A stretch of 64,000 nucleotides of DNA. Origin: Selenomonas sp. FOBRC6. Its GTDB lineage: Bacteria > Bacillota > Negativicutes > Selenomonadales > Selenomonadaceae. A model generated the notes under the pieces. The model saw only the letters and a program-made list of their open reading frames with translations, was not told the DNA's origin and did no database searches. The position numbers and the translations under genes are program-made. Positions 43,141 to 50,717 of this stretch are shown piece by piece (positions within the stretch are counted from its first letter, which is position 1; every line of letters begins with the position of its first letter). The stretch lies in assembly GCF_000286455.1 (NCBI RefSeq), contig NZ_ALKG01000101.1, positions 17,119 through 81,118 of the forward strand. Direction: 5' to 3'.

Positions 43141-43515
43141 ATGGATACCGAACGAAAACGCACAATGGAGGCGGAGGTCATGACGGAGATGATCGCCCTC
43201 TACTGCCGCGGGCACAGCCATGCACATCGTGTACAGGAATACCCCGCCGAGGGAATCCCCGCGCTCTGCCCCGACTGCCGCCAACTCCTCGAATACGCGC
43301 GCACACGCATCATCCGCTGCCCGCGCATGGATGTGAAATCGTTCTGCTCCGTCTGCCCCGTGCACTGCTACAGCATGGATATGCGCGCGCGCATCCGCGA
43401 GGTCATGCGCTACAGCGGGCCTCGGATGCTCCTGCACCGTCCCTTCATGACCCTGCATCACATCTGGATCGATTTCGCAGCACGCAGACGCGAAAAGAAA
43501 GGTACGCCCTCATGA
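43141..43515 (+). CDS. YgbA_NO family protein (nitrous-oxide-stimulated promoter family)
   Basis: 124 aa. The Cys/His pattern is CRGHSH, LCPDCRQLLEYARTR, CPRMDVKSFCSVCPVHCY, then RIREVMRYSGPRML, which is the whole YgbA_NO signature. It probably binds a metal or Fe-S cluster; E. coli YgbA is linked to nitrosative stress. I chose ATG 43141, 7 nt after AAAGGAG, over the ATG at 43135. Its stop overlaps the asparaginase start. Confidence 0.88.
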   Translation: MDTERKRTMEAEVMTEMIALYCRGHSHAHRVQEYPAEGIPALCPDCRQLLEYARTRIIRCPRMDVKSFCSVCPVHCYSMDMRARIREVMRYSGPRMLLHRPFMTLHHIWIDFAARRREKKGTPS

Positions 43516-44444
43516 AAAAAATCCTCCTCCTCGCCACGGGCGGCACAATCGCCGCACGCGAAACAGAGTACGGACTGCGCCCTGCTTTCACCGCCGAAGA
43601 TATGCGTGCGGCAATCGGCACGACAGGCAGCACAATCGAGGTCGTCGACCTCCTCTCGCTCGATTCCACAAACATCACCCCCTCCCACTGGCAGATGATC
43701 GCGCGCAAAGTTGCAGTCTGCCACACGGACTATGACGGCTTTATCATCACCCACGGCACGGATACCATGGCGTACACCGCCGCCGCACTCTACTATATGC
43801 TTGAGCATATCGATCGTCCCGTTGTCCTCACAGGTTCGCAACGTCCGCTCGGCAGGGACGGCTCGGATGCAGAGGGGAATCTGCGCCTCGCATACGAGGC
43901 GGCGTGCAGCGGCTTCGCAGGGGTCTGCCTCGCATTCGGCGGACGGCTCATCCACGGCAATACGGCGAAGAAGATACATTCGCTGGCGGACGATGCCTTT
44001 CGCAGCATTGGGCTCACGGAGATCGACCTCACCGCCCCTGTCGCACCAACAGCCCCCTTTCGTCTGCATGACGCACTCGACACACGCGTTGCCGTCATAC
44101 GCCTCTATCCCGGCATGAAGCCCATCACGATTGATGCCCACATCGCGTCGGGCTATCGCGGCATCATCCTCGAGGGCTACGGGCTCGGCAGTGTCCCGGG
44201 CGACGATGCGGAGGAGAGCTTCCTCCCCTCGCTTGACCGCGCAAAGACGCGCGCCTGCACCATCGTCCTCACGACCCAGTGCATCGAGGGCGGCGCCGAC
44301 ATCACGCACTATGAGGTAGGCGTCCGCGCAGCAGAGCTCGGCGCACTCTCGGGCGGCACACTCCCCATTGAGGCACTCTACGCCCGCCTCATGATCCTCC
44401 TCGCAGAGACACCCGAGGGAGAGACTGTGAAAGCGCTCTGCTAG
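43512..44444 (+). CDS. ansA: Type I (cytoplasmic-like) L-asparaginase
   Basis: 310 aa. Both catalytic triads' motifs are visible: LLATGGTIA (Thr12) and THGTDTM (Thr83, Asp84); no signal peptide. It turns asparagine to aspartate, a source of fumarate for respiration. The start is ATGA-coupled to the YgbA-like gene. Confidence 0.93.
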   Translation: MKKILLLATGGTIAARETEYGLRPAFTAEDMRAAIGTTGSTIEVVDLLSLDSTNITPSHWQMIARKVAVCHTDYDGFIITHGTDTMAYTAAALYYMLEHIDRPVVLTGSQRPLGRDGSDAEGNLRLAYEAACSGFAGVCLAFGGRLIHGNTAKKIHSLADDAFRSIGLTEIDLTAPVAPTAPFRLHDALDTRVAVIRLYPGMKPITIDAHIASGYRGIILEGYGLGSVPGDDAEESFLPSLDRAKTRACTIVLTTQCIEGGADITHYEVGVRAAELGALSGGTLPIEALYARLMILLAETPEGETVKALC

Positions 44445-44455
44445 AAAGGAACATC

Positions 44456-44860
44456 ATGCAGCTGAAGGAAATCGGCATCGTCCGAAACGCATACAAGAAC
44501 CTCACGGATATCCCGCGTCAGGGGCGCATGAGCGAGGAGGTCTCCGAGATCGAGATTCACCACGACTTTGCGGACGGACTCCTAAAGATCGAACAGAATA
44601 AGCACCTCATCGTCCTCTACTGGGCGCATCTCGCGAAGCGCGACATCCTAAAGACCATCCCGCCCGCCGCAAGGGAGATTCACGGCGTATTCGCCAGCCG
44701 CTCCCCCGGCCGTCCGAATCCCCTCTCCCTCTGCATCGTCGAGCTGATCGAGTGCAACGGCAGCGTCCTCCGCGTGAAGGGACTCGACGCACTCGAGGGC
44801 AGCAGTGTGATCGACATCAAGCCATATACGCAGATGGATGCGATTACTGAGATATCGTAA
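44456..44860 (+). CDS. trmO: TrmO/TsaA-family tRNA methyltransferase
   Basis: 134 aa beta-barrel methyltransferase that N6-methylates t6A37 in tRNA. RSPGRPNPLSLCIVEL and LDALEGSSVIDIKPY are the family signatures. It is shorter than E. coli TrmO (no C-terminal extension), as in many Firmicutes and archaea, where TsaA proteins may have other roles. It is the last gene of the ansA run. Confidence 0.85.
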   Translation: MQLKEIGIVRNAYKNLTDIPRQGRMSEEVSEIEIHHDFADGLLKIEQNKHLIVLYWAHLAKRDILKTIPPAAREIHGVFASRSPGRPNPLSLCIVELIECNGSVLRVKGLDALEGSSVIDIKPYTQMDAITEIS

Positions 44861-44890
44861 TTTCCGCTGAAAATTTTTCTCATAGACCTA

Positions 44891-44919
44891 TTGATTTTCT
44901 TTCTCATGTGTGCTATATT
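44891..44919 (+). promoter_or_regulatory. Promoter of a second ORF-less transcript
   Basis: -35 TTGATT (44891-44896), 17-bp spacer ending TGC, -10 TATATT (44914-44919). Confidence 0.65.
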
Positions 44920-44925
44920 CTATAC

Positions 44926-45022
44926 AGGCTTTCGTTAGGGAACGTCCCCGGATGTTTCCAAAGCTCTCCTAAAATATAATACACAGCAAAGATAGTCCAC
45001 AGTGGAGTGTGGGCTATTTTTG
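44926..45022 (+). ncRNA. Candidate small RNA, about 97 nt
   Basis: Between this promoter and a terminator there is no ORF. The 5' half forms a nested stem: GCTTT/AAAGC enclosing GGGAAC/GTTTCC. The 3' end is a terminator hairpin (TAGTCCACA/TGTGGGCTA, then TTTTTG). The trxB gene follows about 140 bp later behind its own extended -10 promoter, so a trxB leader is possible only if the terminator is read through. Confidence 0.55.
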
Positions 45023-45099
45023 TGCACGCTATTCTGTCTCGGCGCAGGTAACAAAGAATAGTTTTTCTTTTGTAGGTGGTATCCAAGTATTGACATCTG

Positions 45100-45108
45100 T
45101 GTTATAAT
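45100..45108 (+). promoter_or_regulatory. Extended -10 promoter of trxB
   Basis: TGTTATAAT: TG motif (45100-45101) and a perfect TATAAT (45103-45108). No good -35 is seen at 17 bp. The gene's ATG is 57 bp downstream. Confidence 0.6.
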
Positions 45109-45165
45109 AAATCAAAAGGTCAATATAGCTCCAAAAAGTTCAGATAGATGTAAGGAGATGAGTCC

Positions 45166-46098
45166 ATGGCAAAGGAACGTATTCAAAAGGATGTCGTCAT
45201 CATCGGCGCGGGCATGGCAGGGCTGACTGCAGCTCTCTACGCGGGGCGCATGAACCTGCGCACACTCGTGCTCGAGAACTCGCTCGTCGGCGGGCAGATC
45301 GCGACAGCGGCGGACATTGAGAACTATCCGGGCTTCGAGCGCGTGAGCGGGATGGAGCTGATCGGCACGCTCGAGAAGCAGGCGACAAATTTCGGTGCGG
45401 AGATCGACGAGTTCGACCGCATCGAGCGCGTCGATCTGAAGAGCACGCCGAAGATCGTGGAGACGGAGACGTATATCTATGAGACGCCCGTTATCATCAT
45501 CGCCTCGGGTATGAACCGCAGGAAGCTCCCGCTCCCGCAGGAGCCGCATTATTTCAATCGCGGCGTGCACTACTGTGAGCTCTGCGACGGACACACGTAT
45601 CAGGACAAGGTGATCTCTGTGATGGGCGGCGGCAATGCGGCGGTCGATGCGGCGAACTTCCTCACGAAGTATGCAAAGCATCTCTACCTCATCCACCGCT
45701 CGCAGCTGCGTGCGGACAAGTCCTCGCAGGATGCGCTCTATGCGAATCCGAAGGTGACGGTGATGCTCGAGACAGAGATCACGCATCTGAACGGCGAGGA
45801 TCGGCTCACGTCGGTTGACCTCCTGCACAAGGATACGGGTACAACGGAGACGCTGCCCGTGGACAGCATCTTCGTCAACATCGGCGTGCTGCCGAATACG
45901 GATCTCTTCGTCGGGCAGCTCGCGCTGACGGAGACGGGCTACATCGCGGCGGATGAGAACTGCCGAACGGAGATCCCGGGGGTCTTCGTCGCGGGCGACA
46001 TCCGCGTGAAGGAAATCCATCAGCTGACGACCGCTGCCGCCGACGGTACGACTGCCGCGCTCCACGCGGAGAAGTATCTTGCAGGGCTTAAAAAGTAA
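45166..46098 (+). CDS. trxB: Thioredoxin-disulfide reductase
   Basis: 310 aa FAD/NAD(P)H enzyme. FAD motif GAGMAGLTAALYAG, redox pair C137/C140 (YCELCDG; most homologues have CATC), NAD(P) motif GGGNAAVDAANFL and the second FAD motif VFVAGDIR. Next come two small CPWC proteins, suggesting a thiol-redox unit. Confidence 0.95.
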   Translation: MAKERIQKDVVIIGAGMAGLTAALYAGRMNLRTLVLENSLVGGQIATAADIENYPGFERVSGMELIGTLEKQATNFGAEIDEFDRIERVDLKSTPKIVETETYIYETPVIIIASGMNRRKLPLPQEPHYFNRGVHYCELCDGHTYQDKVISVMGGGNAAVDAANFLTKYAKHLYLIHRSQLRADKSSQDALYANPKVTVMLETEITHLNGEDRLTSVDLLHKDTGTTETLPVDSIFVNIGVLPNTDLFVGQLALTETGYIAADENCRTEIPGVFVAGDIRVKEIHQLTTAAADGTTAALHAEKYLAGLKK

Positions 46099-46103
46099 GA
46101 ACA

Positions 46104-46158
46104 GGCGCCCCTTCCACCGCTTCGCGATCCCCCTCCCCCGTTCCGACGGGGGAGGCTT
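46104..46158 (-). repeat. GC-rich repeat family C, single copy
   Basis: Reverse-complement match to 37453-37508: GGCGCCCCTTCCACCGC, then CCCTCCCCCG / CGGGGGAGG hairpin. It lies 5 bp after the trxB stop and may end or stabilise the trxB mRNA. Confidence 0.72.
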
Positions 46159-46216
46159 GAAGTTCCGCGCCCAACAAGAGCGATTCATTTTACACATACA
46201 ACAAGGAGGAAATCCC

Positions 46217-46447
46217 ATGATTCAGGTTTTTTCGTTCGACGCGTGCCCGTGGTGCACGAAGGCAAAGAAGTATCTCGACAAGAAGGGCGTCGCCTACACG
46301 GTGCGCGACATCGAAAAGGAGCCCGGCGCCTACGACGATCTCGTGAAGCTCACGGGCGAGGGCGCATGCCCCGTCATCCTCGCGGACAGCGGTGAATATG
46401 TGCGCGGTTTCGATCAGCCCGCGATCGACAAGCTGATCGGCGCCTAA
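46217..46447 (+). CDS. Glutaredoxin-like protein (CPWC), first of pair
   Basis: 76 aa thioredoxin-fold protein with redox Cys10 and Cys13 (ACPWCTKAKKYLDKKG), cis-Pro region ACPVI, and a C-terminal helix. AAGGAGGAAATCCC precedes ATG 46217. It lies downstream of trxB, so reduction by TrxB rather than glutathione is plausible. Confidence 0.88.
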   Translation: MIQVFSFDACPWCTKAKKYLDKKGVAYTVRDIEKEPGAYDDLVKLTGEGACPVILADSGEYVRGFDQPAIDKLIGA

Positions 46448-46459
46448 GGAGGGAGCCCC

Positions 46460-46696
46460 ATGGTAAAGGTCTACTCCATCACGGTCTGCCCGTGGTGCGT
46501 CAAGGTAAAAAAATACCTCAAATATCGCGGCATTCCGTACGAGGAATACAACATTGAGCATGACGAGACGGCGCGTGAGGAGTGCCGCCGTCTCTCAGGC
46601 GACACGATCGTCCCCGTCACGACGGCGGACGGAAAGGACTTCGCCGTCAGTTACGACCGCGAAAAACTGGACAAGATCCTCGGGATTACGGCATAA
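46460..46696 (+). CDS. Glutaredoxin-like protein (CPWC), second of pair
   Basis: 78 aa paralogue of the previous gene, 12 bp after it. Cys10 and Cys13 are in VCPWCVKVKKYL, and the cis-Pro lies in TIVPVTT. The two share layout but only moderate identity, which hints at separate partners rather than a recent duplication. Confidence 0.88.
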   Translation: MVKVYSITVCPWCVKVKKYLKYRGIPYEEYNIEHDETAREECRRLSGDTIVPVTTADGKDFAVSYDREKLDKILGITA

Positions 46697-46703
46697 ATTC
46701 ATA

Positions 46704-46737
46704 TGAGCGGACGCATTTACTGTGTCCGTTTTTTTAT
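46704..46737 (+). terminator. Terminator of the trxB-glutaredoxin run
   Basis: CGGACGC pairs with GTGTCCG across about 7 nt, then a run of seven T. Confidence 0.8.
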
Positions 46738-46745
46738 GTTTCTGC

Positions 46746-46774
46746 TTGCCAAAATTTTTGAATGGGATTAAAAT
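46746..46774 (+). promoter_or_regulatory. Promoter of the GntP permease gene
   Basis: -35 TTGCCA (46746-46751), 17-bp spacer, -10 TAAAAT (46769-46774). Confidence 0.7.
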
Positions 46775-46844
46775 AGCAGTGCAGGGACGTTTCATTTGAA
46801 TGGGCACAGCGAATCATTGTGCCCCAATGCAAGGAGGTTTTGAT

Positions 46845-48236
46845 ATGACCGGATTACCGCTTATCCTCGCCTTTTGGGTCGCGATTGTCATTATGATCGT
46901 CATGATCTCAAAGCTGCGCATTCATCCGTTCATCTCGATCATGTTGGTCTCGCTCGCACTCGGACTCGTCGCGGGCATCCCCCTCGTGGATCATAGGCTC
47001 GCGGACGGCACGGTGCAGCACGGTCTTGCAACTGTTGTCGGGCAAGGGTTCTCGGGGACATTTACAAGCATCGGTATCGTTATCATCCTCGGTGCGATGA
47101 TCGGCATGGTGCTCGAAAAGACAGGCGGCGCGCTGAAACTCGCGGACATGATGATCCGCCTCGTCGGCAAGGACAACCCCGTCATCGCCGTTCAGCTCAT
47201 GGGCTGGGTGGTGTCGATCCCCGTCTTCTGCGACTCGGGCTTCGTCATTCTCGACCCGATCCGCAAGGCGCTTGTGCGCCGCACGGCGGTCTCTGCAGTC
47301 TCGATGACCTTTGCCCTGAGCTCCGGTCTCTTCATCTCGCATGTCTTCATCCCGCCGACACCGGGGCCGATCGCGGCGGCGAGCACGCTCGGCATTGGCG
47401 ACTACCTGCTGCAGGTCATCGGGCTGGGTCTTCTCTGCTCCATTTTCCCGCTGATTGCAGGCTATTTCTTCGCACGCTGGATCGGCTCGCGCGTGCAGTC
47501 CAAGGACGAGGTCAATCCCGAGGAGGTTGCAAAGGTCTACAACGATCTCATTGCCTCCTATGGCAAGCTGCCCTCGGCGTTCAGCACACTCGCTCCGATC
47601 ATGGTTCCAATCTCGCTGATGGCGCTGTCCTCCGTGGTCGCAATGCTGGGACTGACGGGATTTGTCCCCGAGCTCATCCGCTTCCTCGGCACGCCGATCA
47701 TCGCACTCGCTGTCGGCATGGCGCTCGCAACGCTGCAGCTCTTCTCCGTGGGACGCTCGGAGGAGTTCTATGCGATCTGCAACAACAGCCTCATGACGGT
47801 CGGCCCGATCCTCTTTATCACGGCGGCGGGCGGCGTGCTTGGCAAGGTGATTGCAGTCTCGGATATGGTCAAGTACATCTCGGCGCACGCGGACGTGTTC
47901 GGCGGCATGGGCATTTTCTTCCCGTTCCTGCTCGCTGCGGTGCTCAAGACAGCACAGGGCTCGTCCACGGTCGCAATGATTACCACGGCGGGCATTATCG
48001 CCCCCCTGCTCACCGTCCTCGGCTTTGATACGCCGATTCAGGCAACACTCGTCTGTATGGCGATCGGCGCGGGCGCAATGACCGTCTCGCACGCAAACGA
48101 CTCGTACTTCTGGGTCGTCTCCGAGTTCAGCGGACTGACCCCCGATCAGGGCTACCGCGTCCAGACGATGGGTACGCTCGTGCTCGGCCTTGCGGCGATT
48201 GTGGAGATCGCTCTGCTGAGCATGGTGCTGAGCTGA
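46845..48236 (+). CDS. GntP-family permease (gluconate/organic acid:H+ symporter)
   Basis: 463 aa, about 12-14 hydrophobic segments. Family motifs: PVFCDSGFVILDPIRKAL, ISHVFIPPTPGPIAAAS and KTAQGSSTVAMITTAGI. ATG 46845 follows GCAAGGAGGTTTTGAT. No kinase or sugar-acid genes adjoin it, so the substrate (gluconate, glycerate, lactate or similar) is open. It is a single-gene unit between terminators. Confidence 0.9.
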   Translation: MTGLPLILAFWVAIVIMIVMISKLRIHPFISIMLVSLALGLVAGIPLVDHRLADGTVQHGLATVVGQGFSGTFTSIGIVIILGAMIGMVLEKTGGALKLADMMIRLVGKDNPVIAVQLMGWVVSIPVFCDSGFVILDPIRKALVRRTAVSAVSMTFALSSGLFISHVFIPPTPGPIAAASTLGIGDYLLQVIGLGLLCSIFPLIAGYFFARWIGSRVQSKDEVNPEEVAKVYNDLIASYGKLPSAFSTLAPIMVPISLMALSSVVAMLGLTGFVPELIRFLGTPIIALAVGMALATLQLFSVGRSEEFYAICNNSLMTVGPILFITAAGGVLGKVIAVSDMVKYISAHADVFGGMGIFFPFLLAAVLKTAQGSSTVAMITTAGIIAPLLTVLGFDTPIQATLVCMAIGAGAMTVSHANDSYFWVVSEFSGLTPDQGYRVQTMGTLVLGLAAIVEIALLSMVLS

Positions 48237-48251
48237 TATTCACAAGAACAC

Positions 48252-48286
48252 ACAAAAGAGTATTGCTTCATGCAATACTCTTTTCT
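48252..48286 (+). terminator. Terminator of the GntP gene
   Basis: AAAAGAGTATTGC pairs perfectly with GCAATACTCTTTT around a TTCAT loop. Confidence 0.92.
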
Positions 48287-48358
48287 TATGCAGGTGTTTC
48301 CACATTCCAATCTATCTTTTTCTTGCCAGTGACAGCAAAAGACCGTAGAATAAAATAT

Positions 48359-48418
48359 AGGAAGCACTGATGAATTCAGTCGCGCCAATTTGACGCCTTC
48401 ATTTTATCAGGGTTTTCT
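48359..48418 (+). repeat. MITE-like repeat family B, internally deleted copy
   Basis: 60 bp with both termini (AGGAAGCACTGATGAATTCAG and ATTTTATCAGGGTTTTCT) but lacking the central hairpin of the full 162-164 bp copies. It lies in the leader of the SYLF-like gene. Confidence 0.7.
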
Positions 48419-48456
48419 ATCGTTCATTTCTATTACCATACGGCAAGGAGGTCACC

Positions 48457-49026
48457 ATGAAATTCCCAATACGGCTTATCGTCCTCACACTCACACTGCT
48501 CCTCGCATTTTCGGTCACGGCACTCGCCAAAAGTGCAAATCAGCAGCGCACCGAAATCCAAGGGCTCCACACGCAGGCGCTCACGAACCTCTATGAGCTC
48601 TCTCCCAATGCGCGCGATGTCATCAACAATGCCTATGGGTACGCAACAATCAGTGCTACAGGCTCGCAGCTGGGACTGCTCGGCGGTGCACACGGACGCG
48701 GTCTTGCCAAAAACAACCGCACCGGTGAACAGCTCTACATGAAGATGGAGGCGTATCAGGTCGGCATCGGGCTGGGCGTGAAGGAATACGATCTCATCTT
48801 TGTCTTTGGCACAAAACACGCATGGGATTCCTTTATCTCAGGCAAGTTCAAAGTCGGGGGCGCAGCGGAAGCCTCCGCAACGGACGGCTATTCAGGCGGT
48901 GCGATTGAGGGCGCGGACATCGTCGCAAAGGACACATGGGTCTATCAGGTCACGACGAAGGGGCTCGCCGTTGGAGCGATGCTCAAGGGGCTCAGCATCT
49001 ATCCAAACCGAAAACTCAATTCATAA
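48457..49026 (+). CDS. Exported SYLF/Ysc84-like protein
   Basis: 189 aa with a Sec signal peptide (1-24, ending ALA). The mature part has LYELSPNARDVINNAYGYATISATGSQLGLLGGAHGRGLAKNN, which resembles the lipid-binding SYLF/Ysc84 family, and a Gly-rich C-terminus. Probably periplasmic. CAAGGAGGTCACC precedes the ATG. Function unknown. Confidence 0.78.
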   Translation: MKFPIRLIVLTLTLLLAFSVTALAKSANQQRTEIQGLHTQALTNLYELSPNARDVINNAYGYATISATGSQLGLLGGAHGRGLAKNNRTGEQLYMKMEAYQVGIGLGVKEYDLIFVFGTKHAWDSFISGKFKVGGAAEASATDGYSGGAIEGADIVAKDTWVYQVTTKGLAVGAMLKGLSIYPNRKLNS

Positions 49027-49030
49027 TGCC

Positions 49031-49070
49031 CACGAAAAAGAGGATTGCAGCGGCGCAATCCTCTTTTTCT
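49031..49070. terminator. Bidirectional terminator between converging genes
   Basis: AAAAAGAGGATTGC pairs perfectly with GCAATCCTCTTTTT around AGCG. It ends the SYLF-like gene on plus and the decarboxylase on minus, overlapping the latter's last bases. Confidence 0.9.
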
Positions 49071-50328
49071 ATTGCATCAGCGATCCATCGTATTTCAATG
49101 TTGCAAAGTAATCATCAATCGTCTGTGCGCGGCGGATGAGCTCAATACTGCCGTCTGTGCGGCGGAGAAGTTCGGCGCAGTGAAGTTTGCCGTTGTAGTT
49201 GAATCCCATTGCGCTGCCGTGCGCGCCCGTGTCGTGGATGATGACGATGTCGCCGACTGCAATCTCGGGCAGAGTACGGTCGATGGCAAATTTGTCATTG
49301 TTCTCGCAGAGCGATCCTGTGACATCATAGACGTGGTCGGTGGGCGCGTGCTCCTTGCCGAGGACGGTGATATGATGGTATGCGCCGTAGAGCGCGGGAC
49401 GCATGAGGTTCGCCATGCAGGAGTCGAGTCCAACGTAATGCTTGTACGTGTCCTTCTTGTGAAGGACGGTGGAGACGAGCCAACCCGCGTCGCCCGTGAT
49501 AGCACGCCCGCTTTCGGTACGGATGCCGACATCATCCAGTCCTGCGGGGCGCATGATTTCGTTATAGAGGCGCTGCACGCCCGCACCGACGGCATCGTAG
49601 TCAACGGGATTCTCCTCGGGACGGTACGGAATGCCGAAGCCGCCGCCGAGGTTGATAAACTCGGGCGTGATATTGAGCTGTGCCTTGAGCTCGGCTGCGA
49701 GCTCGAACATGATGCGCGCGGTGAGGAGGAACGCCTCGGTGCGCAGCTCGGACGAGATCACCATCGTGTGCAGTCCAAACCGCTTCACACCCATTTCACG
49801 CGCACGCGCGTAGGCCTCGAAGAGCTGCGGACGCGTCAGCCCGTATTTCGCCTCCATCGGCTTGCCGATGATATCGTTGCCCTCGATGAGGTCGCCGGGA
49901 TTGTAGCGAAACGACAGCACCTTGGGCAGCCCCGCATGCTTCGCCATATAGTCGAGGTGGGTGATGTCATCGAGGTTGATGACGGCATCGAGCTCGATTG
50001 CCTTTTGGAACTCGTCGTAGGGTGTGTCGTTCGAGGTGAGCATGATCTCCTCGCCCGTGACCCCCGCCGCCTCTGAGATGAGAAGCTCGGCGATGCTGCT
50101 GCAGTCCGTGCCCGCTCCCTCCTCGTGGAGAAGCTGCACAATGCGCGGATTCGGCAGTGCCTTCACGGCAAAGTGCTCGCGGAAGTGCGGTGCCCATGCG
50201 AAGGCATCGCGCAGGCGGCGGAAGTTCGCGCGGATCTTCGCCTCGTCGTAGATGTGAAATGGGGTCGGATATCGCTCGATCAGCGCGTGTGTCTCCTCCG
50301 CGCTGAGCGGAAATTTCTTTTCGTTCAT
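49069..50328 (-). CDS. lysA: Diaminopimelate decarboxylase (fold-type III PLP enzyme)
   Basis: 419 aa. The PLP Lys is K56 in HFAVKALPNP; the Gly loop is NLGGGFGIPY; TESGRAITGDAGWL and the C-terminal GLDSCMANLMRPALYGAYH are typical of LysA. The CENN segment replaces the usual CES/CxSGD active-site text, so a close relative with another amino acid as substrate is possible. ATG 50328 is 5 nt after GGAGG. It is unlike the known Selenomonas lysine/ornithine decarboxylase in its motifs. Single gene, divergent from liv. Confidence 0.84.
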   Translation of the reverse strand: MNEKKFPLSAEETHALIERYPTPFHIYDEAKIRANFRRLRDAFAWAPHFREHFAVKALPNPRIVQLLHEEGAGTDCSSIAELLISEAAGVTGEEIMLTSNDTPYDEFQKAIELDAVINLDDITHLDYMAKHAGLPKVLSFRYNPGDLIEGNDIIGKPMEAKYGLTRPQLFEAYARAREMGVKRFGLHTMVISSELRTEAFLLTARIMFELAAELKAQLNITPEFINLGGGFGIPYRPEENPVDYDAVGAGVQRLYNEIMRPAGLDDVGIRTESGRAITGDAGWLVSTVLHKKDTYKHYVGLDSCMANLMRPALYGAYHHITVLGKEHAPTDHVYDVTGSLCENNDKFAIDRTLPEIAVGDIVIIHDTGAHGSAMGFNYNGKLHCAELLRRTDGSIELIRRAQTIDDYFATLKYDGSLMQ

Positions 50329-50443
50329 CATGTCCTCCCTCTGCAAGTTCCGTTATTATAGCAATGTAGAAACGCCTATGTCAATCAGCAAGTCGTTGTG
50401 TGATGTCCAACGCAAACATCTCTATACAGTCTGCAGATGGAGT

Positions 50444-50606
50444 GTGATGCCCCGATACGAACCCTAGTGGAGCAAGCGAGAAAAGCGTGCGGTATGCCCC
50501 GGCGGATTTCTTTCGTTCAAGCGAAGCGCGTTTAAGAAGTCCGCCGGTATTTAAGCATACAAGCATGCGATCGATTGCGCAACGAGGCGTTCGTGAGGGG
50601 CATCAT
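50444..50606 (+). repeat. Structured repeat family A, copy 2
   Basis: 163 bp in the divergent gap between lysA and livJ. Stems: GATGCCCC/GGGGCATC, ACGAAC/GTTCGT, GCAAGCG/CGATTGC (one mismatch), GCGTGC/GCATGC, GTATGC/GCATAC and CCGGCGGA/TCCGCCGG. The same fold as copies 1 and 3, with different paired bases. It ends 24 bp before the livJ -35. Confidence 0.88.
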
Positions 50607-50629
50607 ATGGAAGTCTCAAATTGTATACC

Positions 50630-50658
50630 TTGACGAAAATCCGTCTCTCCCCTATAAT
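50630..50658 (+). promoter_or_regulatory. Strong promoter of the liv operon
   Basis: -35 TTGACG (50630-50635), 17-bp spacer, perfect -10 TATAAT (50653-50658). Confidence 0.87.
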
Positions 50659-50717
50659 GGAGGCTATCTTTTTCTTACATACTTAATTATGGAGAACTGA
50701 TGAAGGGGGTATCATCT

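Noticed and set aside
49069..50328. Selenomonas-type lysine/ornithine decarboxylase
   Set aside because: The active-site and N-terminal motifs fit diaminopimelate decarboxylase better and differ from the known Selenomonas ruminantium enzyme.
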